Positions 1 through 8,017 of a stretch of DNA of 18,707 nt are shown piece after piece (position 1 is the first letter of the stretch; every line of letters begins with the position of its first letter). The translations under genes and the position numbers were made by a program. The notes under the pieces are model-generated. The model searched no databases, was not told the origin of the DNA, and saw nothing but the letters and a program-made list of their open reading frames with translations. The stretch is taken from contig LKNC01000017.1 of assembly GCA_001564255.1 (NCBI GenBank), forward strand, positions 1-18,707, in the 5' to 3' direction. This DNA is from Natrialbaceae archaeon Tc-Br11_E2g1. Its GTDB lineage: Archaea > Halobacteriota > Halobacteria > Halobacteriales > Natrialbaceae.

Positions 1-1
1 C

Positions 2-214
2 GAAGAGCGACTTCGGGAGGCCCTCGAGGACACCGACGCCGGCGCTGCAGTCGAAAAGTTCGTCGTCGCCTGCCCGATGTGTATGACGATGTACGAGGAC
101 GGGCGCAAAACCGGCGACTTCGAAGACGAGATCGAGATCGTCGACGTCGCCGAACTCCTCGTCGAAGCCATCGGTCGGAAAGAGCAGGCCGGCCTCGAGG
201 TCGCCGCCGACTGA
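2..214 (+). CDS. (Fe-S)-binding protein, C-terminal fragment with CCG-type motif (partial)
   Basis: The 3' end of a gene that enters from the left edge; about 70 codons are visible before TGA. The frame reads through VVACPMCMTMYEDG, a cysteine-rich CPMC motif like the second CCG domain of heterodisulfide-reductase-like and GlpC/LutA-like iron-sulfur proteins. It is followed by an acidic tail (EIEIVDVAELLVEAIGRK). In this family the CCG cysteines hold an Fe-S cluster and pass electrons for a partner oxidoreductase. I see only the last motif, so the full architecture and partner are unknown. The acidic, GC-rich codon use fits a haloarchaeal chromosomal gene. The 288 bp after the stop show no convincing gene; a 74-codon frame with a TTG start there has no recognisable features. 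Confidence 0.72.
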   Translation, partial: EERLREALEDTDAGAAVEKFVVACPMCMTMYEDGRKTGDFEDEIEIVDVAELLVEAIGRKEQAGLEVAAD

Positions 215-502
215 CCGGCCCCGCTACAGTGCAGTATATTTGAGCGGTCTTTCCCGCCCGTCCTTTCGGACCCAACGAACTTCTGGATGAGTTGCACTCC
301 TTTCCGGCAGTCGAGCGGAGTACACCGGGACCCGTCGTAATGGGGGCTCTGAAGATCAGTGAGACCGCTGGTGGGACGGTGGGAGCGGTCGGGTATGTCG
401 GCGCTGAATGCAAAGAACGCGAGAGGAGCTACACCCACCGCCTGAAGTACCGTATGGAGGCCCGACCGACTATCGAGGTGTCGAACGGGGAGTGTGAGCG
501 GA

Positions 503-1924
503 CTAGTCCCGAGTAACTCGTCGCACAGCCGCACAGATCACGTTCATACCGGCGTGGGCCTGTTCTTCGGTGAGTACAAGCGGCGGGATGAGCCGGAGGA
601 CGTTCTTGTCCCGCCCAGCGTACCATACCAACACACCGTTCCGGTAACATTCAAGCTGGATCTGTTCAACGAGGTCAACTGCCGGCTTACCGCCTTCGCG
701 GAACTCGACCCCGATGAACATCCCTTTGCCACGGACGTCGGTGATCTCCTCGACGTCTTCAGCCAGTTCGCGGAATCGGTCGCGGATTTGGCTCCCGACC
801 GCGCGGGCATGAGCCAGGAGATTGTGCTCTTCGACGTATTCGATCGCTCTGATCCCCCCTACGAACGCCGGGACGTTTCCACGGAACGTACCGACGTGAC
901 CGCCGGGGCCCCAGGTGTCGAACTCTTCGTGATAAAGCATAGCGCCGATCGGAAGACCAGAACCGCTGATCGCTTTCGCCATCGTCATTGCGTCCGGTGT
1001 CACGTCCCAGTGCTCAGCAGCAAACCACTCACCCGTTCTGCCGAAGCCAGTCTGGATCTCGTCGAAGATCAACAGGGCGTCGTTGTCGTCGGCGATATCT
1101 CGTAGTCCCTTGAGAAATCCGTTCGGCGGGACGACGACTCCACCCTCCCCTTGGATCGGTTCGACCCAAATCGCGGCGGGTGACTCGTGTCCCCCATACG
1201 GTGACTCAAACTTTCGTTTGACGGCGTCGAGTGCTCGAGCGCAGACGTCTTTACCACAGCAGTTATCAGCTGGGCAAAAGGATTCGACACCCTCGGAAAA
1301 CGCGGAATCGGTTGGATCGGGGAACGGAACGTGCACAGCGTCGGCTAGCAGAGGGCTGTACCCCTCTTTGTAACTCTTGCCGGCGGTGAGACTAAGCGCC
1401 CCAGCCGTCGTCCCATGGTACGCTCCTTCGAAGGCGAGGAGCCCGTGACGGTCGGTGTTGTGTTTCGCCAGTTTGATCGATCCCTCGATCGCATCGCTCC
1501 CGCTTGGACCACCGAAGACGACTTTGCTATTGCCGCTTAGCCCGCCAGGTGCGATCTTATCGAGTTTCTCGATGAACTCGACACGTGCTTCCGTCGGAAA
1601 GTCAACTGTATGAGTTACCTGATCGAGTTGGTCGTGAACCGCTTCAAGAACGTAGGGGTTAGCGTGACCGACGTTTAGAACCCCAATACCCGCGAAGAAG
1701 TCGAGGAAGACGTTTCCATCGACGTCACGGATCGTCGCGCCGCGTGCGTCGTCGATTGCCAGCGGGAGCCGACGAGGATAGGCGATCGCGTTGCTGTCAA
1801 CTTTGCGCTGGCGTTCGAGCAATCGTTGTGCAGATGGGCCCGGCGGATTATCGACGTCCGGCTCGGTCCCGAAGTGCAGGTCGTAAATTTCTGGTCCTGT
1901 TCCCATGTGCGATGTATTCGTCAC
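503..1924 (-). CDS. Class III PLP-dependent aminotransferase (polyamine/diaminobutyrate/GABA type)
   Basis: A 473-residue class III (omega) aminotransferase that moves an amino group, usually a terminal one, to a 2-oxo acid. Visible family features are the phosphate-binding GGPSGSDA (138-145), GAYHG with the ring-stacking Tyr169, EPIQGEGG (255-262), FDEIQTGFGRTG with Asp288, the PLP lysine Lys317 in MAKAISGSG, and GTFRGN with Thr346. Length is usual for the family apart from an insert around 215-230 carrying four cysteines (C217, C222, C223, C228). The start is GTG at 1922-1924; an ATG six codons downstream (1906) is equally possible. It is the last gene of the transporter operon, 142 bp after the permease gene, so its substrate is probably the imported amine. 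Putrescine, diaminobutyrate and 4-aminobutyrate are all possible, and sequence alone does not choose between them. The class is certain. Confidence 0.88.
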   Translation of the reverse strand: MTNTSHMGTGPEIYDLHFGTEPDVDNPPGPSAQRLLERQRKVDSNAIAYPRRLPLAIDDARGATIRDVDGNVFLDFFAGIGVLNVGHANPYVLEAVHDQLDQVTHTVDFPTEARVEFIEKLDKIAPGGLSGNSKVVFGGPSGSDAIEGSIKLAKHNTDRHGLLAFEGAYHGTTAGALSLTAGKSYKEGYSPLLADAVHVPFPDPTDSAFSEGVESFCPADNCCGKDVCARALDAVKRKFESPYGGHESPAAIWVEPIQGEGGVVVPPNGFLKGLRDIADDNDALLIFDEIQTGFGRTGEWFAAEHWDVTPDAMTMAKAISGSGLPIGAMLYHEEFDTWGPGGHVGTFRGNVPAFVGGIRAIEYVEEHNLLAHARAVGSQIRDRFRELAEDVEEITDVRGKGMFIGVEFREGGKPAVDLVEQIQLECYRNGVLVWYAGRDKNVLRLIPPLVLTEEQAHAGMNVICAAVRRVTRD

Positions 1925-2066
1925 GGTTACTTATCGTTTGCTGTCGAGCAGTGTTTTGAAATTGTAGTCGAATTCCGTCGAAAAGGGGATCGAGTCCTCG
2001 TTCACCGGCCACCACTCTATACCCGTACACACTGCGTTAAGCCCGAACAGAAGGGGAGTGTCGAGG

Positions 2067-2909
2067 TTACTCCAGAACTCTGGAGGAAAGCCGTTCGGCG
2101 GCAGCGGCGATGAGTGCCGAGAGGGTGACGATGATCGCACCGATGGCGTTCACCGTCGGTTCTAAGCCGTAATCGATCATTCCGAAGATAACGACGGGGA
2201 GCGTCGGGTCCTGAGCGCTCACCCAGAAGAACGTCTGTGTGAAGTTGTCGAACGAAATCGTGAACGCGAAGAACATCCCCGCGATGATGCCAGGGGCGAT
2301 AAGCGGGAGAGTGACCTCGTAGAAGGTCCGGAGTTCGCTCGCGCCGAGGTTCATCGCAGCCTCTTCGACGGATCTGTCGAACTGGTAGAGTTGCGTCGAG
2401 ACGATCAGGATGACGAACGGCAGGCAGATCAGGATGTGTCCGATGACGAGTGACAGCGTCGTACCCTGGATCCCGAGCAGGTTAAAGAACGTGAGACCTG
2501 CGATCCCGGTGACGATCCACGGAACGACGATCGGGACGAGTGTGAACGTATAGAGGATGTCGGATTGAAGCCAGCGGCTGCTGAACTGGCTCCGGACGAG
2601 CCCGAGCGCTGCGAGCGTGCCTACTACACCTGCACCGAGTGCGGATATAACCCCGACTTGCAAGCTGGTAATGAGGGAGTTGACGACCCGTTCGTCATGA
2701 TCCGGAGGGAGCAAGTTCGCATACCACTCCAAGGAGAACCCCTCCATCGGGAATGAAGGGAACGACTTCGGAGTGAACGACAGGATAACCACGACGGCGA
2801 TCGGGGCGTACAGGAACAGGAACAACAGGACGAGGTGGGACCGAAAGAGTCGATCGATGGTGTCCTCTGGGAGGTCGATACGTCGTGCAACTTCCCGAAT
2901 CGGTTTCAC
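2067..2909 (-). CDS. Spermidine/putrescine-type ABC transporter permease (PotC-like)
   Basis: A 280-residue inner permease of a polyamine-type ABC importer. Several hydrophobic membrane segments are visible (about 25-45, 78-105, 117-145, 152-172, 205-225 and 255-272). The cytoplasmic EAA loop sits at about 183-203 (EAAMNLGASELRTFYEVTLP), where the ATPase docks. The start is GTG, and it overlaps the TGA of the upstream permease gene by 4 bp, a sign of translational coupling. With the PotB-like partner it forms the heterodimeric channel. The PotC assignment rests on order and length; related 2-aminoethylphosphonate and iron importers share the fold, so the substrate is inferred from the whole cluster. 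Confidence 0.88.
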   Translation of the reverse strand: MKPIREVARRIDLPEDTIDRLFRSHLVLLFLFLYAPIAVVVILSFTPKSFPSFPMEGFSLEWYANLLPPDHDERVVNSLITSLQVGVISALGAGVVGTLAALGLVRSQFSSRWLQSDILYTFTLVPIVVPWIVTGIAGLTFFNLLGIQGTTLSLVIGHILICLPFVILIVSTQLYQFDRSVEEAAMNLGASELRTFYEVTLPLIAPGIIAGMFFAFTISFDNFTQTFFWVSAQDPTLPVVIFGMIDYGLEPTVNAIGAIIVTLSALIAAAAERLSSRVLE

Positions 2910-3823
2910 GCGTTATCACCTCCGTACATGCCCTCCAGCCCAATGACGCGGTTGAAAGCGTACAACAGCGCCAAGACGAGAGCGGTGAAGATGACTGCGA
3001 CGGCACTACCGACTTCCCACGACTGTAGTTCGAGGAACATGCTAGCGATCCGGTTCGCGATCATGCTGTTCTGTGCGCCACCGAGAAGTTCCGGGACGAC
3101 GAACGCGCCGAACGAGAGCACGAACACGAGCATTACGCCGGCCCCGACGCCCGGAACGGACTGTGGGAGTGTGATTTCCATGAACGCCTCAACTCTGTTC
3201 GCCCCGAGGTTTTTCGCGGACTCGATCTGACTCCGGTCGATGTTAGATAGCGAGGAGTAAACCGGAAGCAACATGAACGGGAGAAATACGTGAACGAGCC
3301 CGATAATGACGACCGGCCGCGTGAACAGAACTTCCACCGGACCGGCGCCAACGAAGCCCAATAGGTAATTGACGAGTCCGCCGTCGCCGAAGACCTGCCG
3401 CCACGCGTACGTTCGGATCACGATGTTCATCCAGAACGGCAGGATGAACAGCAACAAGAACAGGTTCTTGTATTTAACGTCCGAGAACGCGAGATAGTAG
3501 GCGGCTGGGTAAACGAGCAGGAGGGTTATCACAGTAGTGACAACGGCGATAACGAACGAATCCCAGAGGATAGAGAGATATATCGAGCGAGTAAAGAACT
3601 CGACGTAGTTGTCGAGTGTGAGTTGGGCACCGCCGAACCCGTCTATTAGCGGGGCACTTTCGAAAAAGCTGTAGCTAATGATGATCAAGAAGGGGAGAAC
3701 GAGGAACAGCCCGATCCAGAACACTGCCGGTGCGATCTGAATGAACCGGAACCAATCTGAGTCGGACAGTCGGCGGATGATCGAACGCGTTTCGCCGGGA
3801 GGGTCAGTAGTTCGCTCGCCCAT
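2906..3823 (-). CDS. Spermidine/putrescine-type ABC transporter permease (PotB-like)
   Basis: A 305-residue integral membrane permease. A soluble N-terminus of about 28 residues is followed by a first membrane helix (about 30-52), a periplasm-facing loop, and further helices. The EAA loop is at about 201-220 (ESAKNLGANRVEAFMEITLP). The longer N-terminal region and larger external loop between the first two helices are typical of PotB relative to PotC. It begins with ATG only 2 bp after the ATPase stop and overlaps the next permease by 4 bp, so the three genes are surely co-transcribed. It should pair with the PotC-like subunit and receive substrate from the lipoprotein encoded first in the operon. 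Confidence 0.88.
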   Translation of the reverse strand: MGERTTDPPGETRSIIRRLSDSDWFRFIQIAPAVFWIGLFLVLPFLIIISYSFFESAPLIDGFGGAQLTLDNYVEFFTRSIYLSILWDSFVIAVVTTVITLLLVYPAAYYLAFSDVKYKNLFLLLFILPFWMNIVIRTYAWRQVFGDGGLVNYLLGFVGAGPVEVLFTRPVVIIGLVHVFLPFMLLPVYSSLSNIDRSQIESAKNLGANRVEAFMEITLPQSVPGVGAGVMLVFVLSFGAFVVPELLGGAQNSMIANRIASMFLELQSWEVGSAVAVIFTALVLALLYAFNRVIGLEGMYGGDNA

Positions 3824-3825
3824 GT

Positions 3826-4920
3826 TCAGTCAAGCCCTCCTACGATGACGCACGCGTCTGGCTTCCAAGTGAGGTCGACGGTAGTGCCGATCGAAAGGTC
3901 CTGAGAGAGTCCAACGATCTGGTCGCTCGAAATGTCCGCTTCAATCTCGGTTCCGTTTACGTCGACCAGCAACCGAGTGCTTTTGCCAAGGTAGGTCCTC
4001 GAGACGATTTCGCCGGTGAGTATCCCTTCGAGGTCGGTTGCGGTGACTCGCTCCGGGCGAACGTTGATCGTAACCTGTCGTCCCTCTTCGACAGCATCCG
4101 TCGTTGGAACGGAGAGTGACCGGCCCGTACCCATGTCGAGTTCGACCTCGGCCGTTCCGTTCTGGCATTTCGTGACCGTGCCGTCAAACAGGTTTGCTTC
4201 GCCGATGAAGTCAGCGACGAACCGACTTTTGGGCTTGTTGTAGATTTCTTTCGGCGTGCCGAGTTGTTCGCGCTGCCCATCGTTCAGGATGAGGATTCTG
4301 TCGCTCATCGCCATTGCCTCTTTTTGATTGTGTGTGACGTAGATCGTCGTGACGCCGACTTCTTCTTGGATGCGTTTGAGCTGAAATCGGAGTTCTCTGC
4401 GAAGTTTATAATCGAGGTTCGAGAGTGGCTCGTCGAGCAAGAGAAGCGACGGTTCGATCGCGAGCGCCCTGGCGAGTGCGACGCGCTGTTGCTGACCGCC
4501 TGAGAGCTGAGTCGGCGATCGGTCTTCCAGACCCGGAAGATCCACGAGTTCGAGAGTTTCCTTTACTTTCTCCTCCCGTTCGTCTTTTGGGACACCGTCC
4601 ATCTTGAGCCCGAACCCGACGTTCTCGCCGACGGTCTTGTGTGGGAACAGCGCGTATCCTTGGAACACCATTCCGGTGTTCCGGTCGTACGGAGGGACGC
4701 CACTCATTTCCCGATCGCGGATACGGACTGCTCCCGAAGTCGCCGTTTCGAACCCGGCGATCATTCGAAGCGTCGTCGTCTTTCCGCACCCGCTCGGTCC
4801 TAACAGGGAAAAAAACTCCCCTTCCCGAATGTCAACCGAGAGATCGTTGACTGCTGTCACGTTTCCGAACTTCTTGCCGACGTTTTCTAGGTTTACGATA
4901 GTATTAGCAGTATCAGACAT
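3826..4920 (-). CDS. Spermidine/putrescine-type ABC transporter ATP-binding protein (PotA-like)
   Basis: A 364-residue ATPase that powers the importer from the cytoplasmic side. All nucleotide-binding motifs are intact: Walker A GPSGCGKT (41-48), Q-loop Gln87 in VFQGYALFPH, signature LSGGQQQR (139-146), Walker B LLLLDEP (159-165), the D-loop SNLD, and switch His197 in YVTHNQKEAM. About 120 residues after the ATPase core form a TOBE-type regulatory domain, including the NVRPERV segment, as in PotA and other MOI-type ATPases. It starts with ATG 32 bp after the binding-protein gene. The family is certain; a polyamine substrate is likely from the permease and aminotransferase context but not proven. 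Confidence 0.92.
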   Translation of the reverse strand: MSDTANTIVNLENVGKKFGNVTAVNDLSVDIREGEFFSLLGPSGCGKTTTLRMIAGFETATSGAVRIRDREMSGVPPYDRNTGMVFQGYALFPHKTVGENVGFGLKMDGVPKDEREEKVKETLELVDLPGLEDRSPTQLSGGQQQRVALARALAIEPSLLLLDEPLSNLDYKLRRELRFQLKRIQEEVGVTTIYVTHNQKEAMAMSDRILILNDGQREQLGTPKEIYNKPKSRFVADFIGEANLFDGTVTKCQNGTAEVELDMGTGRSLSVPTTDAVEEGRQVTINVRPERVTATDLEGILTGEIVSRTYLGKSTRLLVDVNGTEIEADISSDQIVGLSQDLSIGTTVDLTWKPDACVIVGGLD

Positions 4921-4952
4921 TATTATATTAATCCACGGGTGTAATTGTGTAG

Positions 4953-6128
4953 CTATCCGCGAACGATTTCTTCGAACTGCTCTTGCCAGTCGTCGACGTT
5001 CTCCTGGTAGAGCTCGGGGTCCATCTGACTGAGAAGATCGAGGTTCTGGACGTCGGGGTTTTCCGCGATGATTTCGGGCGGTTCCATCTCGGTGTACTCG
5101 ATCGATGGTGCGTACACTTGATCCTCGACGTATTCCGCGGTCGGTTCTTCCGAAATGAGGTAGTCGATGAACGTCTCGGCGGTGATGCGGTACGGATCTT
5201 CGACGTACGATGGGATGTTCAGGACGTTGACCCAGAAGTACGCACCCTCCTCCGGAACAGTGTAAGAGACGGGGACGCCATCGCGTTCGATCGCCGTCTG
5301 GCGGCCGACCCAGAGCGAACCGGCGAGCGCCGATTCAGTGGTGAACGCTTCCATCGTCGATGAACCCGAGTTACTCCACTCGGAGACGAGCTCGTTTCGT
5401 TCCTCGACGAAGTCCCAGACTTCGTCCATCATCGATTCGTCCTGTACGGCTTCGTTCATATCCATCCCGAGGGCGAGAGCCGCCTGGCCGACGACGTAGT
5501 TCGGATAATCGAAGTGGATCAGGGAGCCGTCCAGCTCGTCGGTCATAATATCCATCCACGAGTCGGGTTCGTCGATCTCGTCGTGGTTGTACGTGATGCC
5601 AGTTCCGCCGTAGATGTGGGGGATGTGATGGACGTCTTCACCGGGGTCGTAAATCACTTCTTCCGGGTCTAGTTCGTCCTGGATCGCGTCATAGTTCGAG
5701 AGGTTCTCCGTCCGGATCGGGTGAATGTAGCCGTCCTCGATGGCCTCGTAGACGTCGATCTCCTCGGGATTGATGATGTGGACGTCTTCTGCACCACCCT
5801 GAATTCTGGAGACCATTTCGTGACCGCTCGAGGCGCCGACGACGTTCACCGTCACCCCGGTTTCTTCTTCGAACGGGGCTGCGTAGTATTCCTCCATGGC
5901 GTCCTCGGCGGAACCGCCCCAAGCCATTATCGTGATCTCCGTTGCGAGTTCCTCCCCATCGACTTCGATCGTTTCCGTTTCGCCGTCGCCGAGACAGCCG
6001 GCGAACGCGGCCACCGTCATTCCCGCACCGGTTGCTCGAAGGAAATTTCGGCGACTTTTGTTGGTTGAAGCACGTGGTTTCCCGTCCGAATTACCATTAT
6101 CACCGCTGCTAGTACGGTTTTGTACCAT
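4953..6128 (-). CDS. Tat-exported PotD/PotF-like solute-binding lipoprotein
   Basis: A 391-residue extracytoplasmic binding protein. The N-terminus has a twin-arginine signal (SRRNFLRATGAGM, Arg26-Arg27), a hydrophobic stretch and a lipobox ending in AFAGC (Cys45), so it is probably Tat-exported and lipid-anchored, the usual route in haloarchaea. The mature part opens with ITIMAWGGSAEDAMEEYYAA, typical of spermidine/putrescine-binding proteins, followed by EEETGVTVNVV. The mature protein is very acidic, which suits a salt-exposed surface and a cationic ligand. It is the first gene of the operon and has a TATA box 26 bp upstream, so the mRNA is probably leaderless. Iron(III) or other organic cations remain alternative ligands because the fold is shared. 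Confidence 0.87.
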   Translation of the reverse strand: MVQNRTSSGDNGNSDGKPRASTNKSRRNFLRATGAGMTVAAFAGCLGDGETETIEVDGEELATEITIMAWGGSAEDAMEEYYAAPFEEETGVTVNVVGASSGHEMVSRIQGGAEDVHIINPEEIDVYEAIEDGYIHPIRTENLSNYDAIQDELDPEEVIYDPGEDVHHIPHIYGGTGITYNHDEIDEPDSWMDIMTDELDGSLIHFDYPNYVVGQAALALGMDMNEAVQDESMMDEVWDFVEERNELVSEWSNSGSSTMEAFTTESALAGSLWVGRQTAIERDGVPVSYTVPEEGAYFWVNVLNIPSYVEDPYRITAETFIDYLISEEPTAEYVEDQVYAPSIEYTEMEPPEIIAENPDVQNLDLLSQMDPELYQENVDDWQEQFEEIVRG

Positions 6129-6148
6129 GGAGCACGCTTATTCTGGAG

Positions 6149-6158
6149 ATATATAAGC
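6149..6158 (-). promoter_or_regulatory. TATA box of the ABC importer operon
   Basis: On the minus strand this reads GCTTATATAT. Its centre is about 26 bp upstream of the binding-protein ATG, the distance at which archaeal transcription would start at or next to the start codon. There is no Shine-Dalgarno sequence before the ATG, which agrees with a leaderless message. Confidence 0.6.
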
Positions 6159-7208
6159 CTGTCCAATTATCTGGGAGGTCAGCAAGCAACCTAACCCATA
6201 CACTGGATGCGTGTTTAATTAGCTATACAGAGAGTACGTGTTTGCATATGGTGCATACGTGTTAGACCTGTTAGGTTGTGTTCTAGGAACTCGATCAAGG
6301 AACGTTCACTGTCGGGGGTGACTCCGCCGGGGTTGACCACTACCGAGCGCGTTCGCGAGGCGTGTCTCGGCTAGAAGGTCGGCTTCCATAGAGCTTCGAT
6401 CCGGAACCACCCGGCAGCGACCTGCATCTTCGGCCCGAACGGAAACGAGAAGTCTGCGTCGTTGAAATCACTCAACTGAGTCGTCCCGTCCGGTGAGACT
6501 CTGTTGCCGACGGTCGCATCGACGTCACCGGGCCGGAGGTAGCTGGCCGGTAATTCTCCCTGCACCGCTCTCGAGACAACCACCGCTGGATGTCGACCTC
6601 GAGCGGTGGGATACGGTCGAGGAGTGTTCGAGTGAATCGCCCCGGGCCAACCCGTCCAGGAAAACGCGCCCGCGGTCACAGATGAAATGTATGGATAAAT
6701 ACTACTACTAATAAGTGTCGACTTTGGTATAATAAATCGAGCGGGTTCGGACGAGGCGTCACTTCGGTCACGATAGATCGTCGATGCCGTACCGAGACGG
6801 TTGTGCCGACTCGAGAGCGCTGGGCACCGCTCGGTGGTATCGCGTGGGTGTTTGTTCACATAACATCAAACACGTTCAGATATTTTGCCTTTATACAGCT
6901 AAAGTCCCGTTATATGTACTATCCAAGATAACTAGGCCGTAGTGCTACACGAACGTTTTATCGGGAGTCGCTCCCTATGTGTCGAGTGAGACCGAGTCAG
7001 GCTTTAAATATCATACTTACAGGTATCTATTTAATCATACATATTTGGTCTATTAGCTCGTTTGACTTTCGGTCCGTCTCGGGTGTGTGACCGTCCCTCT
7101 GGTCGTGAACGCAACTGTTCGGTTTCCGGAAGAACACAGGCGGTTCGCTACACGCACGGTCGTTGGCGTCGCTACGCGCCGGTCGGCGGTGTAGAGTGTG
7201 GGAGAAGT
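6159..7208. other. Long AT-rich spacer between the importer operon and tRNA-Pro
   Basis: About 1 kb without an intact gene. The stretches at about 6160-6290 and 6860-7060 are clearly AT-rich compared with the genes to the right. The middle (about 6300-6860) is more GC-rich and contains what looks like a decayed gene end. No integrase, transposase or terminal inverted repeat is visible. A 9-bp inverted match (6187-6195 against 6270-6278) is no better than chance over this length. The stretch touches the 3' end of the tRNA gene, the side where archaeal elements normally insert, so old insertion and decay is possible but unproven. Confidence 0.5.
6371..6660 (-). pseudogene. Possible decayed 3' end of an unidentified gene
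   Basis: On the minus strand, about 60 codons ending at TAG (6371-6373) have haloarchaeal-like third positions and protein-like content (RPGDVDATVGNRV, then FPFGPKMQVAAGWFRIEALW). Upstream in that frame the text becomes implausible (arginine-, serine- and proline-rich). A different frame over about 6580-6660 reads sensibly (GRFTRTLLDRIPPLEVDIQR), so the frame seems to switch near 6560. This is what a frameshifted gene remnant looks like. I do not recognise the family. A 162-codon open frame spans the region, but its N-terminal half does not look like a protein. Confidence 0.27.
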
Positions 7209-7280
7209 GGGCCGGCGCAGATTCGAACTGCGGTTACGGCCACCCGAAGGCCGAAGGATACCAAGCTACCCCACCGGCCC
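7209..7280 (-). tRNA. tRNA-Pro (anticodon CGG)
   Basis: The minus strand folds into a 72-nt cloverleaf. The acceptor arms are GGGCCGG and CCGGCCC. The D region is GGGGTAGCTTGGTATCC. The anticodon stem is CGGCC/GGCCG around loop TTCGGGT, giving anticodon CGG (7244-7246). The T arm is CGCAG-TTCGAAT-CTGCG. No intron is present and CCA is not encoded. It reads CCG proline codons, which are common in this GC-rich genome. A TATA-like box lies 30 bp upstream. Its 3' end faces the AT-rich spacer, a typical attachment position for integrating elements, but no second copy of the tRNA end is visible in the window. Confidence 0.95.
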
Positions 7281-7305
7281 GCGGTTAATCGAAAGACACG
7301 ACCGG

Positions 7306-7313
7306 GTATAATT
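7306..7313 (-). promoter_or_regulatory. TATA box of the tRNA-Pro gene
   Basis: The minus strand reads AATTATAC, centred about 30 bp before the first base of the tRNA, in an otherwise GC-rich stretch between trmY and the tRNA. Confidence 0.5.
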
Positions 7314-7347
7314 CTTGCTTTGTCCCGCCGGCCACCGCGATCCCCCC

Positions 7348-7944
7348 TCAGAACTGCCGATAGCCGCCGGTATCCAGGTAGTGATGGACGATCGTCACGG
7401 CGTGGTCGGCGTGCAGTCGCTCTGGACCGAGCCGGAGCCGGCGGTCGGAAACGGACTCGAGGACGTCAACTTCCGCCAGGGAGAACTCGTGGTGATCCGA
7501 GAGCACGAACACGGGGTCGGAGATCGCTGTGGGATCGACCTCGCCGATCGAGTCGCCCCCTTCGTGAAGCTGGACGACGGTGCCCTCGAGTGCCTCGAGC
7601 GTAGCCCGAAAGCCCCGCCGGTAGACCTCGATGCCGGGACTCGGGTCGGCGGGAAGCGCGCCGATGGCCTCCTCGCGGTGCTCGAGGGCCTTCCGGACGA
7701 GTGCGGCGGTCGAGCGTTCGTCGGGGTTGAGCCGCCGGAGTTCGCTGCCGTCGAAGGTGATCGTGAGCTCGTCCCGAATCACGAGGTGGACGCGGACGTC
7801 CTCGCGGATGCCGTGTGAGAGGACGAACGCGGAGGTGATCGACCGGCAGAGAGCGTCCAGCCGGCCGGCACCGCCGGCGAGGTCGTCGAGTGAGAAGTCG
7901 GGTTCGATGGGTACGTCGTGGCCGATGAGAACGAACTGGCGCAT
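7348..7944 (-). CDS. trmY: tRNA (pseudouridine(54)-N(1))-methyltransferase TrmY
   Basis: A 198-residue SPOUT-class methyltransferase (former DUF358). It adds a methyl group from S-adenosylmethionine to N1 of pseudouridine 54 in the tRNA T-loop, giving m1-psi where bacteria and eukaryotes have ribothymidine. The N-terminus MRQFVLIGHD and the segment SAFVLSHGIREDVRVHLVI are characteristic of haloarchaeal TrmY. The C-terminal knot region includes FVLSDHHEF and LGPERLHADHAVTIVHHYLD. Length matches the family. The start is ATG at 7942-7944. It lies 67 bp upstream of tRNA-Pro on the same strand. That tRNA has U at position 54, so it should be a substrate. Confidence 0.93.
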   Translation of the reverse strand: MRQFVLIGHDVPIEPDFSLDDLAGGAGRLDALCRSITSAFVLSHGIREDVRVHLVIRDELTITFDGSELRRLNPDERSTAALVRKALEHREEAIGALPADPSPGIEVYRRGFRATLEALEGTVVQLHEGGDSIGEVDPTAISDPVFVLSDHHEFSLAEVDVLESVSDRRLRLGPERLHADHAVTIVHHYLDTGGYRQF

Positions 7945-8017
7945 GGCACAGCCTCGAGGGCGAGGGGAATAGGGGGCTCGGTTTCCGCCGACTGTGGAAC
8001 CCCGAGGGGGAGTACGG

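Noticed and set aside
292..516. 74-codon open frame on the plus strand after the Fe-S protein gene
   Set aside because: It starts with TTG, has no recognisable motif or promoter spacing, and overlaps the aminotransferase 3' end.
6187..6278. 9-bp inverted match (CAACCTAAC and GTTAGGTTG) in the spacer
   Set aside because: With a spacer of this length, a 9-bp inverted match is expected about once by chance, and no further pairing extends it.
6371..6859. Full 162-codon open frame read as an intact gene
   Set aside because: The N-terminal half is rich in Arg, Ser and Pro with poor codon choice. Only the last 60 or so codons look coding, so I treat it as a possible remnant.
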